From contig CP007053.1 of assembly GCA_000242935.3 (NCBI GenBank), positions 3,085,001-3,149,000 of the forward strand: DNA of 64,000 nt, read 5' to 3'. Position numbers and translations under genes: made by a program. Under the pieces are notes generated by a model that saw only the letters and a list, made by a program, of their open reading frames with translations, had not been told where the DNA came from and did not search any database. Positions 6,769 to 15,726 of the stretch are shown in pieces. How positions within the stretch are numbered: position 1 is the first letter of the stretch; every line of letters begins with the position of its first letter. The DNA comes from Opitutaceae bacterium TAV5. GTDB lineage: Bacteria; Verrucomicrobiota; Verrucomicrobiia; Opitutales; Opitutaceae.

Positions 6769-9165
6769 ATGCGCCTTCCTGTAAAAATCCTCCGCTCCCT
6801 TGTGGCCGCCACCGCACTGCTCGCCATCACGGGCAGCGCGCTTGCACAGACCATCAAGCAACCCGGCCTCACACTCGAAGCGAAAGCCTGGGACAACATC
6901 CGGATTCAGGACGACAGCGGGAAGACGCTGCTCACCCTCACCGGCCTCGACCTCAAACCCGCGCCCCGCGCCAAAACCACCGGCGGTGTCGTCACGCAAA
7001 CGACCTCCCCCGACGGTTACCCCGCGCTCGCGATCGATTACACGCTCGCCGCATCCGACGACGCCGTCACCACCGCAAAACTCACCGGCTACTTCACCCT
7101 CAAGCCCGGCCTCGTCGATGTCACCTGGACGCTTGCCGGTCTCCCCGATGACGCCAACCTCGGCCTCAGCATGTTCGGCCGCCGCCTTGCCGCTGGCGCG
7201 ACTTCCCTCCCCATTGAAAAAACCGGCATCTGGAAACGCCATGCCCACGGCGGCCAGCCCCAGGAGCACCCCGATGGCAAATTCGCCCGCTATCAGGTCG
7301 ATGACAAAATCGTCGCCCTCGCCTTTGGCTCCGAAAACAAGGTCAACCTCGACTGGAAAGATGGCGCCCGGCATCACATCAGCTTCGTCAAATCCCCCGA
7401 CCAGCCCGGCACGCAAACCGCCGCGTTTTCCATCATCCTGACACCCGCCGACTGGCCCCTCGAACTCGTTTCCGCCCGCTGGCACGGCCGCCCTGTCGGC
7501 CTGAAGATCACCACCCCGAAACTCTACAACTGGTGGGAATCGAGAGAAAACCAGCCTGCCGGCCAACAACCCGAACTCACTCTCGACGCCGTGCTCGCCA
7601 ACACCGCCGATGCCGCGCGCACCGTCACCCTGAATCACTGGATCCGCGATTTCGCCGGCAACCACGTCTCCCGCGAGGCGCGCGACATCGAGCTCGCCCC
7701 CGGCCAGCGTCTCGACGAGACGATTCGCTTTCGTCCCTCGGCCGATTCCGTCGATCCTTCCCGGGAAATCTTTTTCGCCGAGGTCTCTGCCACCGACAAG
7801 GCCACCGGCGAGGAACTTGCCTTCGCGCGCACCAACCTCACGCTTCTCCCTCCGCACGACTTCAAGGGCACTTCCACCGAAAGCCTCTTCGGCATCGCCG
7901 CCTACTGGCCTTTCCCCGACGAAGCCTCCGTGCAGCGCGTCATGGAGCGCATGGGGGTTCGCTGGTATCGGCAGGGCAACACGCACAATTACAAAAACAT
8001 CACCGCCATCCGTCACACCCAGATCCCGCGCAAGCGCCACGACGAAGACCCCGTCGCCGGCGACAAATGGGTTCGGGAACAACTTCAGCTCTGTGTCGAT
8101 CACGCCAACCCCGCTTGGGAGTTCGGCAACGAGATCAACTACGCCGTCATGAGTATCGGCATGGGTGATACGGTAAAAGATCAGGAACGCGTCAAACGCA
8201 TCGACAGATACCTCGGCTGGGTGCGCGCCATCCGTCGCATCCAGCAGGAAATGGGACCACCTGCCGCCGACGTGAAACTTCTCAGCGTCGGCCTCGCCGG
8301 CATGGATGTGAAATTTGCCGACGGCATCCACGACGCCGGCGGCTGGAAACTCCTCGACGGCCTCGCCCTGCATCCTGGCCGCGGCAACTTCACGCCCGAC
8401 TACCCCGTCTCCGAACCTTGGCAAAACTGGAAGAGCGGCGCTTACGGCAACTACTGGAATTATTACGGCTCCGTCCGCACCGCCGCCAATCTCGTGAAAA
8501 AATACGGCGATACGCCGGACAAGCCCAAGGAACTCTGGCTCACCGAAGTTTACGCCTGCGCCTACCCGAACAGTTTCTGGGAAGACTCGCTGCGCCACGG
8601 TGCCGAGAATGCCATCCTTTCCTTCGGCCTCGCCATGAGCGAAAACGTCAAGGCGCTGATGTGGTATCAGCTTTTCGACTCCGTTCATTACGACAAGCTC
8701 GGCGTGAACCCGAAGGACCGCGAATATTACTTCGGCCTGATCAACCGCGACCTCAGCTTCAAGCCCGCGCTCCTGGCCTACGCCACCGCGGCCGAGGAAC
8801 TCGACCAGGCGAAGTTCGTCCGCTGGCTGCATTTCCCCGAATCCGGCGAAAGCAAAACCCGCGGCCTCCTCTTCGACACGCCGCGCGGCCCGATGACGAT
8901 TCTCTGGGATCGCACCGACGGCTATGTCCTGACCGAAAAGGTCAAGGATTTCGCCTCGCCCGAACCCTGGATCGACTCGTGGCGTTCCCGTATCCCGACC
9001 TTGTTGCCCGTTGCTCCCGGCCAGGCGTCGGTCACCACGGTCAATCCCATTGGCCAGCGGCAGAATGTGGCTGCGACCACCACGGCACGCGGAACCGAGG
9101 TCACGCTCAAACTCACCGGTGCTCCGGTGATCGTCTATGGCCTCGACGCGAAAAGGCTCCCGTAA
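6769..9165 (+). CDS. Secreted clan GH-A glycoside hydrolase (family not assigned)
   Basis: The 798-residue protein has a signal peptide (MRLPVKILRSLVAATALLAI ... ALA) and an N-terminal beta-sandwich-like half (about 25-360). A TIM-barrel half begins at GIAAYWPFPDEASVQRVMERM. The barrel shows the clan GH-A arrangement: acid/base Glu455 in WEFGNEIN and nucleophile candidate Glu593 in LWLTEVYACAYP, followed by an all-beta tail ending PVIVYGLDAKRLP. The layout resembles GH39/GH5-type enzymes, but the substrate cannot be decided. The start at 6769 is chosen because it gives the signal peptide; the frame is open further upstream into the PEP-CTERM gene. The end overlaps the trehalase start by 29 bases. 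Confidence 0.8.
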   Translation: MRLPVKILRSLVAATALLAITGSALAQTIKQPGLTLEAKAWDNIRIQDDSGKTLLTLTGLDLKPAPRAKTTGGVVTQTTSPDGYPALAIDYTLAASDDAVTTAKLTGYFTLKPGLVDVTWTLAGLPDDANLGLSMFGRRLAAGATSLPIEKTGIWKRHAHGGQPQEHPDGKFARYQVDDKIVALAFGSENKVNLDWKDGARHHISFVKSPDQPGTQTAAFSIILTPADWPLELVSARWHGRPVGLKITTPKLYNWWESRENQPAGQQPELTLDAVLANTADAARTVTLNHWIRDFAGNHVSREARDIELAPGQRLDETIRFRPSADSVDPSREIFFAEVSATDKATGEELAFARTNLTLLPPHDFKGTSTESLFGIAAYWPFPDEASVQRVMERMGVRWYRQGNTHNYKNITAIRHTQIPRKRHDEDPVAGDKWVREQLQLCVDHANPAWEFGNEINYAVMSIGMGDTVKDQERVKRIDRYLGWVRAIRRIQQEMGPPAADVKLLSVGLAGMDVKFADGIHDAGGWKLLDGLALHPGRGNFTPDYPVSEPWQNWKSGAYGNYWNYYGSVRTAANLVKKYGDTPDKPKELWLTEVYACAYPNSFWEDSLRHGAENAILSFGLAMSENVKALMWYQLFDSVHYDKLGVNPKDREYYFGLINRDLSFKPALLAYATAAEELDQAKFVRWLHFPESGESKTRGLLFDTPRGPMTILWDRTDGYVLTEKVKDFASPEPWIDSWRSRIPTLLPVAPGQASVTTVNPIGQRQNVAATTTARGTEVTLKLTGAPVIVYGLDAKRLP

Positions 9166-10597
9166 TGCAGCCGCGCCTTCCCGACCCCTTCGACGCATCC
9201 TTCCGCACCCTGCCTTGAAAGCACCCGCTGCTGCTGTCCGGTCGTCCACCACCGACGCCGTCCGCGATTTTATCCACCGCAACTGGGCGGCCACGCTTCG
9301 CACGCACACGCAGGACGAGGGCACGCTCCTCGGCCTGCCGCATCCCTACACCGTGCCCTGCCGCCGGGCGATGTTTCAGGAACTGTATTACTGGGACACT
9401 TACTTCACGGCGCTGGGTCTGGTGCGCAGCCCCGGCGGCCTCGCGCTCGCGCAGGACAACCTGAAAAACTTCATCCACGAAGTCGAACGCCACGGCTTCG
9501 TCCCCAACGGCAACCGCACCTACTATCTGAATCGTTCCCAGCCGCCGTACCTGGCGCCTCTGGTCAATCTCCTGCGACGTGGCGCGGGCGCAGTCCTTCC
9601 GGTCGAACTGCCCCGCCTCCTTTCCGCTCTCCGCACCGAACACGCTTTCTGGACCACCCGCCGCGCCGCTCCTGCCGGCACGTCCGCCGCCGGCCTTTCC
9701 CGCTACGGCCATCACGCTTCGCCCGACTACGTCATGCAGTTTTTCCGCGAGATCAAGGACCGCGCCGGCCTTCCCGGAGGTGACGAAACCGCCTGCCGCG
9801 AACAGGCCGGCCACATGCTCGCCGAATGCGAGTCCGGCTGGGATTTCACTCCCCGCTTCGACCAGCGTTGCGAACACTTCTGCCCCGTCGATCTCAACTG
9901 CAATCTTTACGTCCTCGAAGCCACGCTCGCCGCTCTCAGCGCCACCGGGGATGTCCATCTCCCGGCAAGCTCCGGAAAAATCGATCGGGAGCCCGACGCT
10001 TCCACTGCGGCGTCCGATGCCGCCGCCCGCACCGAGGCCGCGACCTGGCGCATCCGGGCGGATGCCCGCCGCCACCTCGTCCACGCCCTCAACTGGGATG
10101 CCGACCGGGGCGCCTTTTTCGATTACGATTTTGCCCACGCCCGTCGCAGTCCGGTGCTCTCCGCGGCCACTTTCCAGCCGCTCTGGTCCGGTCTGGCCAC
10201 CGAGGAGCAAGCCGCCTCCGTCGTCGCGCGAGCCCTCCCGCAACTCGAACGCCCCCACGGCCTCACCGCCTGCGCTCCAGCCATTCGACAATCCGCATTC
10301 CGCAATCCGCATTCCTGCCAGTGGGATCACCCCAATCTCTGGCCTTGCCTGCAAGCCATCGCCTGGCGCGGCCTGCAACGCTACGGCTATGTCACCGAAG
10401 CCCGGCGTATCGCTCAAAAATATGCCGATACCGTCTGTCGCGTTTTTGTGGATACGGGTGATCTCTGGGAGAAATACAACGCCGACACCGGCACGCACCA
10501 CGCCAGTGGCGACGCCGGCTACGAGACTCCGGCCATGATGGGCTGGACGGCAGGCGTGTTCCTCGACGCCGTGGCGTTGCTGGAGGAAGAGGCGTAA
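9137..10597 (+). CDS. Trehalase (GH37 family)
   Basis: This 486-residue protein has GH37 hallmarks. A signature-1-like segment is RRAMFQELYYWDTYF (W86, D87; the family has PGGRF.E.YYWD.Y). ESGWDFTPRFD contains Asp236 as the likely catalytic acid. A signature-2-like segment is QWDHPNLWP. EKYN contains Glu445, probably the base, and AGYETPAMMGWTAGV corresponds to the GGEY..Q.GFGWTNG end. It hydrolyses trehalose to two glucoses or acts on a related disaccharide. No signal peptide is evident, so it is probably cytoplasmic. The ATG at 9137 lies inside the preceding gene; TTG at 9215 is an alternative. It is shorter than E. coli TreA/TreF, mainly at the N-terminus. Coupling to a secreted hydrolase suggests uptake and cleavage of its product. 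Confidence 0.85.
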   Translation: MASTRKGSRNAAAPSRPLRRILPHPALKAPAAAVRSSTTDAVRDFIHRNWAATLRTHTQDEGTLLGLPHPYTVPCRRAMFQELYYWDTYFTALGLVRSPGGLALAQDNLKNFIHEVERHGFVPNGNRTYYLNRSQPPYLAPLVNLLRRGAGAVLPVELPRLLSALRTEHAFWTTRRAAPAGTSAAGLSRYGHHASPDYVMQFFREIKDRAGLPGGDETACREQAGHMLAECESGWDFTPRFDQRCEHFCPVDLNCNLYVLEATLAALSATGDVHLPASSGKIDREPDASTAASDAAARTEAATWRIRADARRHLVHALNWDADRGAFFDYDFAHARRSPVLSAATFQPLWSGLATEEQAASVVARALPQLERPHGLTACAPAIRQSAFRNPHSCQWDHPNLWPCLQAIAWRGLQRYGYVTEARRIAQKYADTVCRVFVDTGDLWEKYNADTGTHHASGDAGYETPAMMGWTAGVFLDAVALLEEEA

Positions 10598-10617
10598 GAC
10601 CGGCGCCCCCTGATGGT

Positions 10618-10660
10618 TTTGATCTTACACAAAGACCGCGAAGAACGCGAAGGCTCGGAA
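10618..10660. repeat. Fragment of the ACACAAAGA..CGCGAAGAA dispersed repeat
   Basis: The sequence TTACACAAAGACCGCGAAG here matches TTACACAAAGATCGCGAAG at 35996-36014, apart from one base. It is an intergenic dispersed repeat of unknown role. Confidence 0.5.
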
Positions 10661-10723
10661 CTGAAGTTACGCACTCCCGACGTGGCGGCATGCTTTTACT
10701 GCCAATCTGCCTGCAGGACGGAA

Positions 10724-10763
10724 GCGGGCGGGACGCCCGCGGAACACGGGCTGGAAGCCCGTG
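10724..10763. repeat. REP-like palindromes (GCGGGCGGGACGCCCGC and CACGGGCTGGAAGCCCGTG)
   Basis: Two adjacent palindromes are seen at 10724-10740 and 10745-10763. The second is closely related to ATGGGCTGGAAGCCCAT at 12119-12135. They lie downstream of the trehalase and of the convergent prenyl synthase, so they could act as bidirectional terminators. Dispersed GC-rich palindromes of this kind are typical REP elements. Confidence 0.6.
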
Positions 10764-10773
10764 CCACTCCGGA

Positions 10774-10918
10774 ATCGTTCTCGTTCTCGTTCTCTTGATC
10801 GTTCTCCTGCTCCGGCATTCGCACGACGCGCCGCAGCACGAGAAAGAGTAAGAGAAAGAGAAGGAGTACGAGAAAGAGTACGATCCGGAGAACGAGTAAG
10901 AGAACGAGAAGGAGAATG
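10774..10918. repeat. Low-complexity inverted repeat of GAGAA/TTCTC heptamers
   Basis: TCGTTCTCGTTCTCGTTCTC-type sequence at 10775-10800 is followed by GAGAAAGAGTA-type units at 10838-10918. The segment 10887-10918 is nearly the reverse complement of 10778-10809, so a long imperfect hairpin can form. No gene is supported in 10601-10928; this, the REP pair and the dispersed fragment fill it. Confidence 0.55.
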
Positions 10919-10928
10919 ATCCGGAGAG

Positions 10929-11984
10929 CTACTGGCGAAGGGCGGCGACCTGCGCATGCAGCACATCGCAGAGTTCCAGCAAGTGCCGGACCGGCGGGAG
11001 CGCGGCGTGCGGGGCGAGGGCCTCGCGGGCGGCGGAGGTTTCTTCGGCCAGGGCCGCGGCGACCTGTTCGAAAATACCGTGCTCCTGCATCTGGCGCAAC
11101 CGCGCGGAAAGATCGGGCGGGCGCTGGCCGGTGATCTCGGCATGGAGTGTCTCGCGTTCGGCCGGTGAGAGCTTTTCGGCAAGGAAGAGGAGCGGGAGCG
11201 TGATCTTGCCGCTGGCAAGGTCGGTGCCGAGAGTCTTGCCGATGCGGTTTTCCTGTCCGAAGAAATCGGCCAGGTCGTCGTAGATCTGGTAGGCGATGCC
11301 GAGCTTGCGGCCAAAGGTGGCGGCGGCGGGCGCAAACCCGGGGTGGCCGGACAGGCGGGCGCCGAGCAGGCAGGAAACGCGGAAGAGCTCGGCGGTTTTC
11401 AGGTCGATGATGCGGTCGTAATCGGCGCGGGTGACGTCGATGGTGCCGCGGCGGAGTGTTTGCACGATCTCGCCGGCGCAGACTTTCCGGGTGGATTCGG
11501 AGACGGCGGCACAGACCTCGGTCGTGGGGAATTGCGAAGCGAGGTAAACGGCATGGGCGAGCAGCGCATCGCCAAGAAGGACCGCCGCTTCGGCTCCGTA
11601 TTTGCGGGCGGCGGTGGGACGGCTGCGCCGGACATCGGCTTCGTCCATGATATCGTCGTGGACGAGCGTGGCGAGATGGACGAGTTCGACGACGGCGGCG
11701 GCGCGGACGAGCGGATCGCCGTGGGTCGAAACGGCGGCGGGGGTGGCGTCGTCCGAAGGATCGCTGTCGTTCCAGCCGCTGAGGAAGACGAGTGCGGGCC
11801 GGATGCGCTTGCCGGAGGTATCGATGCAATAATCGGCCATGTCGCGGATTTCCGGTTCGAAGGCGGAGAGCTGCGCCCGGAGAAACGCATCGAGCCGGCT
11901 CATGCGCGGCTTGAGCCGGGCAAAAACCGTGGCAAACGCAGCGGCAGTGGTGATGGTGGATGGGCGGGCGGCGGGCGCGGTCAT
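10929..11984 (-). CDS. Trans-isoprenyl diphosphate synthase (polyprenyl synthetase family)
   Basis: The family motifs are all present. GKRIRPALVFLSG is the substrate-binding Lys/Arg. The first Asp-rich motif is LVHDDIMDEADVRR, the second is YQIYDDLADFFG, and a GKTLGTDLASGKITLPLL segment follows. The enzyme condenses isopentenyl diphosphate onto an allylic diphosphate; chain length (octaprenyl-type for quinones, or shorter) cannot be fixed from sequence. The ATG at 11984 gives 351 residues, normal for the family; an upstream in-frame ATG at 12065 would start inside a REP element and is less likely. It is followed by a 328-bp repeat-filled gap and faces the trehalase gene convergently. Confidence 0.9.
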   Translation of the reverse strand: MTAPAARPSTITTAAAFATVFARLKPRMSRLDAFLRAQLSAFEPEIRDMADYCIDTSGKRIRPALVFLSGWNDSDPSDDATPAAVSTHGDPLVRAAAVVELVHLATLVHDDIMDEADVRRSRPTAARKYGAEAAVLLGDALLAHAVYLASQFPTTEVCAAVSESTRKVCAGEIVQTLRRGTIDVTRADYDRIIDLKTAELFRVSCLLGARLSGHPGFAPAAATFGRKLGIAYQIYDDLADFFGQENRIGKTLGTDLASGKITLPLLFLAEKLSPAERETLHAEITGQRPPDLSARLRQMQEHGIFEQVAAALAEETSAAREALAPHAALPPVRHLLELCDVLHAQVAALRQ

Positions 11985-12088
11985 GGACTGGAAAGCAGGA
12001 ACGTGCACATCTGCGCAGGCCTTGTCGAGGCAACGGGTGAATGCCCGGAGAAGTGGCACGCGCATCCTTGCCCGTGGGTTTGAGTGGC

Positions 12089-12162
12089 ATGGCCATCCTG
12101 GCCATGTTGCCCGGAATCATGGGCTGGAAGCCCATGCCACTTCACGGGCAGGGATGCCCGTG
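12089..12162. repeat. Cluster of three REP-like palindromes
   Basis: Three palindromes occur in tandem: ATGGCCATCCTGGCCAT (12089-12105), ATGGGCTGGAAGCCCAT (12119-12135) and CACGGGCAGGGATGCCCGTG (12143-12162). They are interspersed with GTGGCA/TGCCAC boundaries. The middle one shares its core with the element at 10745-10763. They lie between nrdA and the prenyl synthase gene. Confidence 0.6.
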
Positions 12163-12190
12163 CCACGTCGTTGTGATGAGCCGGGCGCCT

Positions 12191-12207
12191 GGCCCCCCGG
12201 GGGGGCC
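12191..12207. terminator. GC-rich palindrome abutting the nrdA stop codon
   Basis: GGCCCCCCGGGGGGGCC forms a perfect 8-bp stem around one base directly after the nrdA stop. No U-tract follows on the minus strand, so intrinsic termination is not proven. It may instead be an RNA-stabilising hairpin. Confidence 0.4.
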
Positions 12208-15200
12208 TCACTGGCAGGCTTCGCATTCGCCGCCGTTGCGCATGGCCTCGATGCTGCAGGCGAGTTTTTGCTCGGCGGTGTAAGTGCGTTGCGTGGCGGC
12301 ATCGCTGGTCGTGGCGGTGGCAACGCCGGGAGACACGCCGCGCATCTCTTTTTTCACGGAGACCGTCGCCTTCTCGATGTTGGAGGCGCCGAGCGTGCGG
12401 AGATAGTAGGTGGTCTTGAGTCCGACGTGCCAGGCATGGCGGTACATGTGGCTCAGGGTCTTGAGGTCGGGCGTCTCGAGCCAGAGATTCACGGACTGGC
12501 TCTGGTCGATCCACTTCTGGCGGCGCGCGGCGGCGTCGATCACCCATTTGTGGTCGATGCCGAAGGCGGTGCGGTATTTTTCCTTCAGGTCGGCGGGGAT
12601 GGTGTCGATGTCACGGAGTTCGCCGTCGAAGTATTTCAGGTTGTCGATCATCTCCTGGTTCCAGAGGCCGCGCGCCTTGAGGTCGCGGACGAGGTACGGA
12701 TTGAGCACGATGAACTCGCCGGAGAGGTTGGATTTGACGAAGAGGTTTTTGTACGTCGGCTCGATGCAGGGCGAGGTGGCGGTGATGTTGGAAATCGTCG
12801 CGGTGGGCGCGATGGCGAGGACGTTGCTGTTGCGCATGCCCTGCCTGGCAATTTTCGCGCGGAGGGGCGTCCAGTCGAGCTTGCCGCCGCGGGGGACTTC
12901 CACGGGGACGCCGCGCTCCTGCTCGAGGAGATCGACCGTATCCTGCGGGAGGATACCCCGGTCCCATTTCGAGCCCTTGTAGGTGGAGTAGGCGCCGCGT
13001 TCGGCGGCGAGGTCGCTGGAGGCTTCGTAAGCGTAGTACGCGATGGCTTCCATGGCCTCGTCGTTGAACTCGACGGCCTCGGGCGAGGCGAAGGCGTGGC
13101 CGCGCAGGTAGAGGGAATTGGCAAGGCCCATCACACCGAGGCCGATGGGACGGTGGCGTCGGTTGGACGTCTCGGCGGGTTTGGTCGGGTAGAAGTTGAT
13201 GTCGATGACGTTGTCGAGCGCGCGGACGGCGGTGCGGATGGTGTCGCGGAGCTTGTCGTGGTCGATCGAGCCGTCGGGACGCAGGTGCGTTTCGAGAATG
13301 ATGGAGCCGAGGTTGCAGACGGCGGTCTCGTCGTTGCTCGTGTTGAGCGTGATCTCGGTGCAGAGGTTGGACGAGTGGATGACGCCGACGTGATCCTGCG
13401 GGGAGCGGAGGTTGCAGGCGTCCTTGAACGTGATCCAGGGATGGCCGGTCTCGAAGAGCATCGAGAGCATCTTTTTCCAGAGTTCGAGCGCCTCGATGCG
13501 CTGGCCGGTGATCTTGCCTTCTTCGGCGAGCTTCTCGTAACGGAGGTAGGCTTCCTCGAATTTCCTGCCGTAGAGCTCGTGGAGATCGGGAGCCTCGTTG
13601 GAACGGAAGAGCGTCCAGTGCTCGCGGGCCTCCATGCGCTTCATGAACAGGTCGGGAATCCAGTTGGCCGTATTCATGTCGTGGGTACGGCGGCGGTCGT
13701 CTCCGGTGTTTTTGCGCAGTTCGAGGAATTCGAAGATGTCGTTGTGCCAGGTTTCCAGGTAAGCGCAGCCGGAGCCTTTCCGCTTCCCGCCCTGGTTGAC
13801 GGCGTTGAGCTGGTCGTTGTGGAGCTTGAGGAAGGGGATGACGCCCTGGGATTCGCCGTTGGTGCCGGCGATGTGCGCGCCGGTGCCGCGGACTGCCGTC
13901 CAGGAACCGCCGAGGCCGCCGGCCCACTTGGAGAGCTGGGCGTTTTCGGCGATGCCGCGGTACATGATGCCTTCGAGCGAGTCGTCCACGTAGTAGAGAT
14001 AGCAGGACGAGAGCTGCGAGTGGAGCGTGCCGGAGTTGAAGAGGGTGGGCGTGCTGGAGCAGAAGCGGCGGCTCTTGTAGAGCTCGTAGAGCGAGACGAT
14101 GCGCTGCTCGCGCTGGCCGGTCTTTTCGTCGCCGTCGTTGAGGAAGAGGCCCATGGCGACGCGCATCCAGAAGAGTTGCGGGGTCTCGAGCCGGCGGGAA
14201 GGTTTTTGCGTCTTGTCGACGATGAGGTAGCGGTCGTAGAGGGTCTGGATGCCGAGGAAATCGAGCTCGAGATCGGCGGAGGGGTCGAGCGCGGCGGCGA
14301 GTTTTTCGAGGTCGTAGTCGAGGAGGCGGGGGTTGATGCGCTTGATGGCGGCGCCGTGGGCGAGGTGTTTTTTGAAGGCGGCCTGGTGGAAGGTCTTCAG
14401 TTTGCCGATGCCGTCGCGGACGATGTCCCAGCCGAGCACCTCCTCGTAGATGTAGGTGAGCTGGATGCGGCCGGCGAATTTCGCGAAGTCGGCGTCGCGC
14501 TCGATGAGGGTCTTGCTGTTGAGGATGATGGTCTGGTCGAGATCCTTGCGGGTGATCTGGTCGAAGAGGGAACGGGTGAGCTCGGTTTCGATCTCGTCGC
14601 TGGTGAGGCAGAGGTCCAGGCCGATGCGGGCGAACTCGATGCGCAGGCGCAGGTCGGTGCGGTCCCAGAGCGTGGTGGAGCCGTCGGGTTGCTGGACGAC
14701 GATCATGGTCGCCGAGGTGTCGGCTGCGGATGCGGGGAGGGCGGCGGAGGATCCGGAGTCGGCGGGAGGTTCGGCGGAGCGGGTTTCGCTGCGGAGCGCG
14801 CGGTAGAGGATATAGGCTTCGGCGACCTTGTAGTGGCCGGTCTTCATGAGCTCTTCCTGGACGATGTCCTGGATTTCCTCGATGTGGATGAAAGCCTGCC
14901 GGGAACCGAGGACGCGGTCGGAAACGGCGCGGGTGATGTCGATGGCGGGGGAACTGTCGCGCTGGAGCGAGAGGAAGGCCTTGCGGATGGCGACTTCGAT
15001 TTTTTGGGGGATGAAGGGGACGACCTGGCGGTTGCGGCGGATGACGCGGGTGGCGGTCTGCGCGGTGGTGGCGCCGGTGGAGCCGAGCTTGCGGGAGCGG
15101 TGGAGGAGGACGCTCTTGGCGATGTCGTAGGCGTTGTTGTCGACGAGGGTCTTTTCGATGAGCTCGTAGAGATCGTTGAGCGAGAGGCGGAGGGGCGCGG

Positions 15201-15540
15201 TCTTGAGCGCGGCGGAGGCGAGGTTGCCGGCGGCCTCGCGAATGATGCGGCCGACGAAGTCGCGCGTGGAGGGGGTGAAGATGTTGCCGGTGTCGCCGCG
15301 GGCGAGGTGGACGTTGGTGAGGGCTTTTCCGAGGGTGTCGGCAATCTCGCCGAGGTCGAGCGGGGTCTCGCCGGCGGGCGTGAGGAGGAGGATCTCGGGG
15401 AGGAGCGGCGTGTCGGCGGGGACGCAGTCGCGCCAGTTGTGCGAGGGTTTTTGTTCGACGGGGGCGTGGGTGGCGCGTTTGAGCGCGAGGTCGTGGGCGA
15501 GGGCGCGGGTGGAGCTGGAGGCGGTGGCGGAAGTGTTCAT
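12208..15540 (-). CDS. nrdA: Class I ribonucleoside-diphosphate reductase, large (alpha) subunit
   Basis: The 1110-residue protein reduces ribonucleoside diphosphates to deoxy forms. The N-terminus carries ATP-cone-like regions: a degenerate one at about 48-150, a clear one at 165-250 (RVIRRNRQVVPFIPQKIEVA ... AEAYILYR) and a third at 279-370. The catalytic core shows Cys513 (SSCYLYY), the NLCTE motif (Asn726, Cys728, Glu730 approx.), Cys742 (VCNLGS) and the radical-transfer Tyr pair TTYYLRTLG (about 1044-1049). The tail ends with the C-x-x-C redox pair GGECEACQ. It is much longer than E. coli NrdA (761) and close to the extended chlamydial form. The ATG at 15540 is preferred; the frame stays open to 15666. 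It lies 186 bp downstream of nrdB on the same strand. Confidence 0.95.
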   Translation of the reverse strand: MNTSATASSSTRALAHDLALKRATHAPVEQKPSHNWRDCVPADTPLLPEILLLTPAGETPLDLGEIADTLGKALTNVHLARGDTGNIFTPSTRDFVGRIIREAAGNLASAALKTAPLRLSLNDLYELIEKTLVDNNAYDIAKSVLLHRSRKLGSTGATTAQTATRVIRRNRQVVPFIPQKIEVAIRKAFLSLQRDSSPAIDITRAVSDRVLGSRQAFIHIEEIQDIVQEELMKTGHYKVAEAYILYRALRSETRSAEPPADSGSSAALPASAADTSATMIVVQQPDGSTTLWDRTDLRLRIEFARIGLDLCLTSDEIETELTRSLFDQITRKDLDQTIILNSKTLIERDADFAKFAGRIQLTYIYEEVLGWDIVRDGIGKLKTFHQAAFKKHLAHGAAIKRINPRLLDYDLEKLAAALDPSADLELDFLGIQTLYDRYLIVDKTQKPSRRLETPQLFWMRVAMGLFLNDGDEKTGQREQRIVSLYELYKSRRFCSSTPTLFNSGTLHSQLSSCYLYYVDDSLEGIMYRGIAENAQLSKWAGGLGGSWTAVRGTGAHIAGTNGESQGVIPFLKLHNDQLNAVNQGGKRKGSGCAYLETWHNDIFEFLELRKNTGDDRRRTHDMNTANWIPDLFMKRMEAREHWTLFRSNEAPDLHELYGRKFEEAYLRYEKLAEEGKITGQRIEALELWKKMLSMLFETGHPWITFKDACNLRSPQDHVGVIHSSNLCTEITLNTSNDETAVCNLGSIILETHLRPDGSIDHDKLRDTIRTAVRALDNVIDINFYPTKPAETSNRRHRPIGLGVMGLANSLYLRGHAFASPEAVEFNDEAMEAIAYYAYEASSDLAAERGAYSTYKGSKWDRGILPQDTVDLLEQERGVPVEVPRGGKLDWTPLRAKIARQGMRNSNVLAIAPTATISNITATSPCIEPTYKNLFVKSNLSGEFIVLNPYLVRDLKARGLWNQEMIDNLKYFDGELRDIDTIPADLKEKYRTAFGIDHKWVIDAAARRQKWIDQSQSVNLWLETPDLKTLSHMYRHAWHVGLKTTYYLRTLGASNIEKATVSVKKEMRGVSPGVATATTSDAATQRTYTAEQKLACSIEAMRNGGECEACQ

Positions 15541-15600
15541 GTTGGCGTGAGTGGCGGATGAGTCGGCGGGTGAAAGAGGACGGAGGAGAACATCCGGCAC

Positions 15601-15619
15601 TTGACGTTTAACATTTAAC
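15601..15619. repeat. TTTAACATTTAAC-type repeat between nrdB and nrdA
   Basis: TTGACGTTTAACATTTAAC here is closely related to tracts at 17321-17340, 17403-17421 and 17469-17490. The surrounding spacer between nrdB and nrdA holds no gene. Confidence 0.5.
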
Positions 15620-15726
15620 AGCCAGCGGCGGCGCTGCCGCGCCGGAGGGTTGTCGGGTGATGTCAAGCGTTAAATGCCGGATGCCAGGCGTTGGATGTCT
15701 GGCCGCAAGGCGGCCCGGGTTTCGGT

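Noticed and set aside
6541-9324. 927-codon open frame on the minus strand opposite the GH-A hydrolase and trehalase
   Set aside because: It mirrors real genes on the plus strand; the translation is low-complexity Gly/Ala/Val/Glu-rich without domains, as expected for antisense frames in GC-rich DNA.
10774-10918. Possible CRISPR array
   Set aside because: Units are 6-12 bp and degenerate with no unique spacers of constant length; it is a simple-sequence inverted repeat.
10929-12065. Longer start (12065) for the prenyl diphosphate synthase
   Set aside because: The extra 27 codons begin inside the REP-containing spacer and have no family similarity.
11839-15561. 1240-codon open frame on the plus strand opposite nrdA
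   Set aside because: Antisense shadow of nrdA, which has full catalytic motifs; the plus-strand product is Val/Glu/Gly-rich and without any domain.
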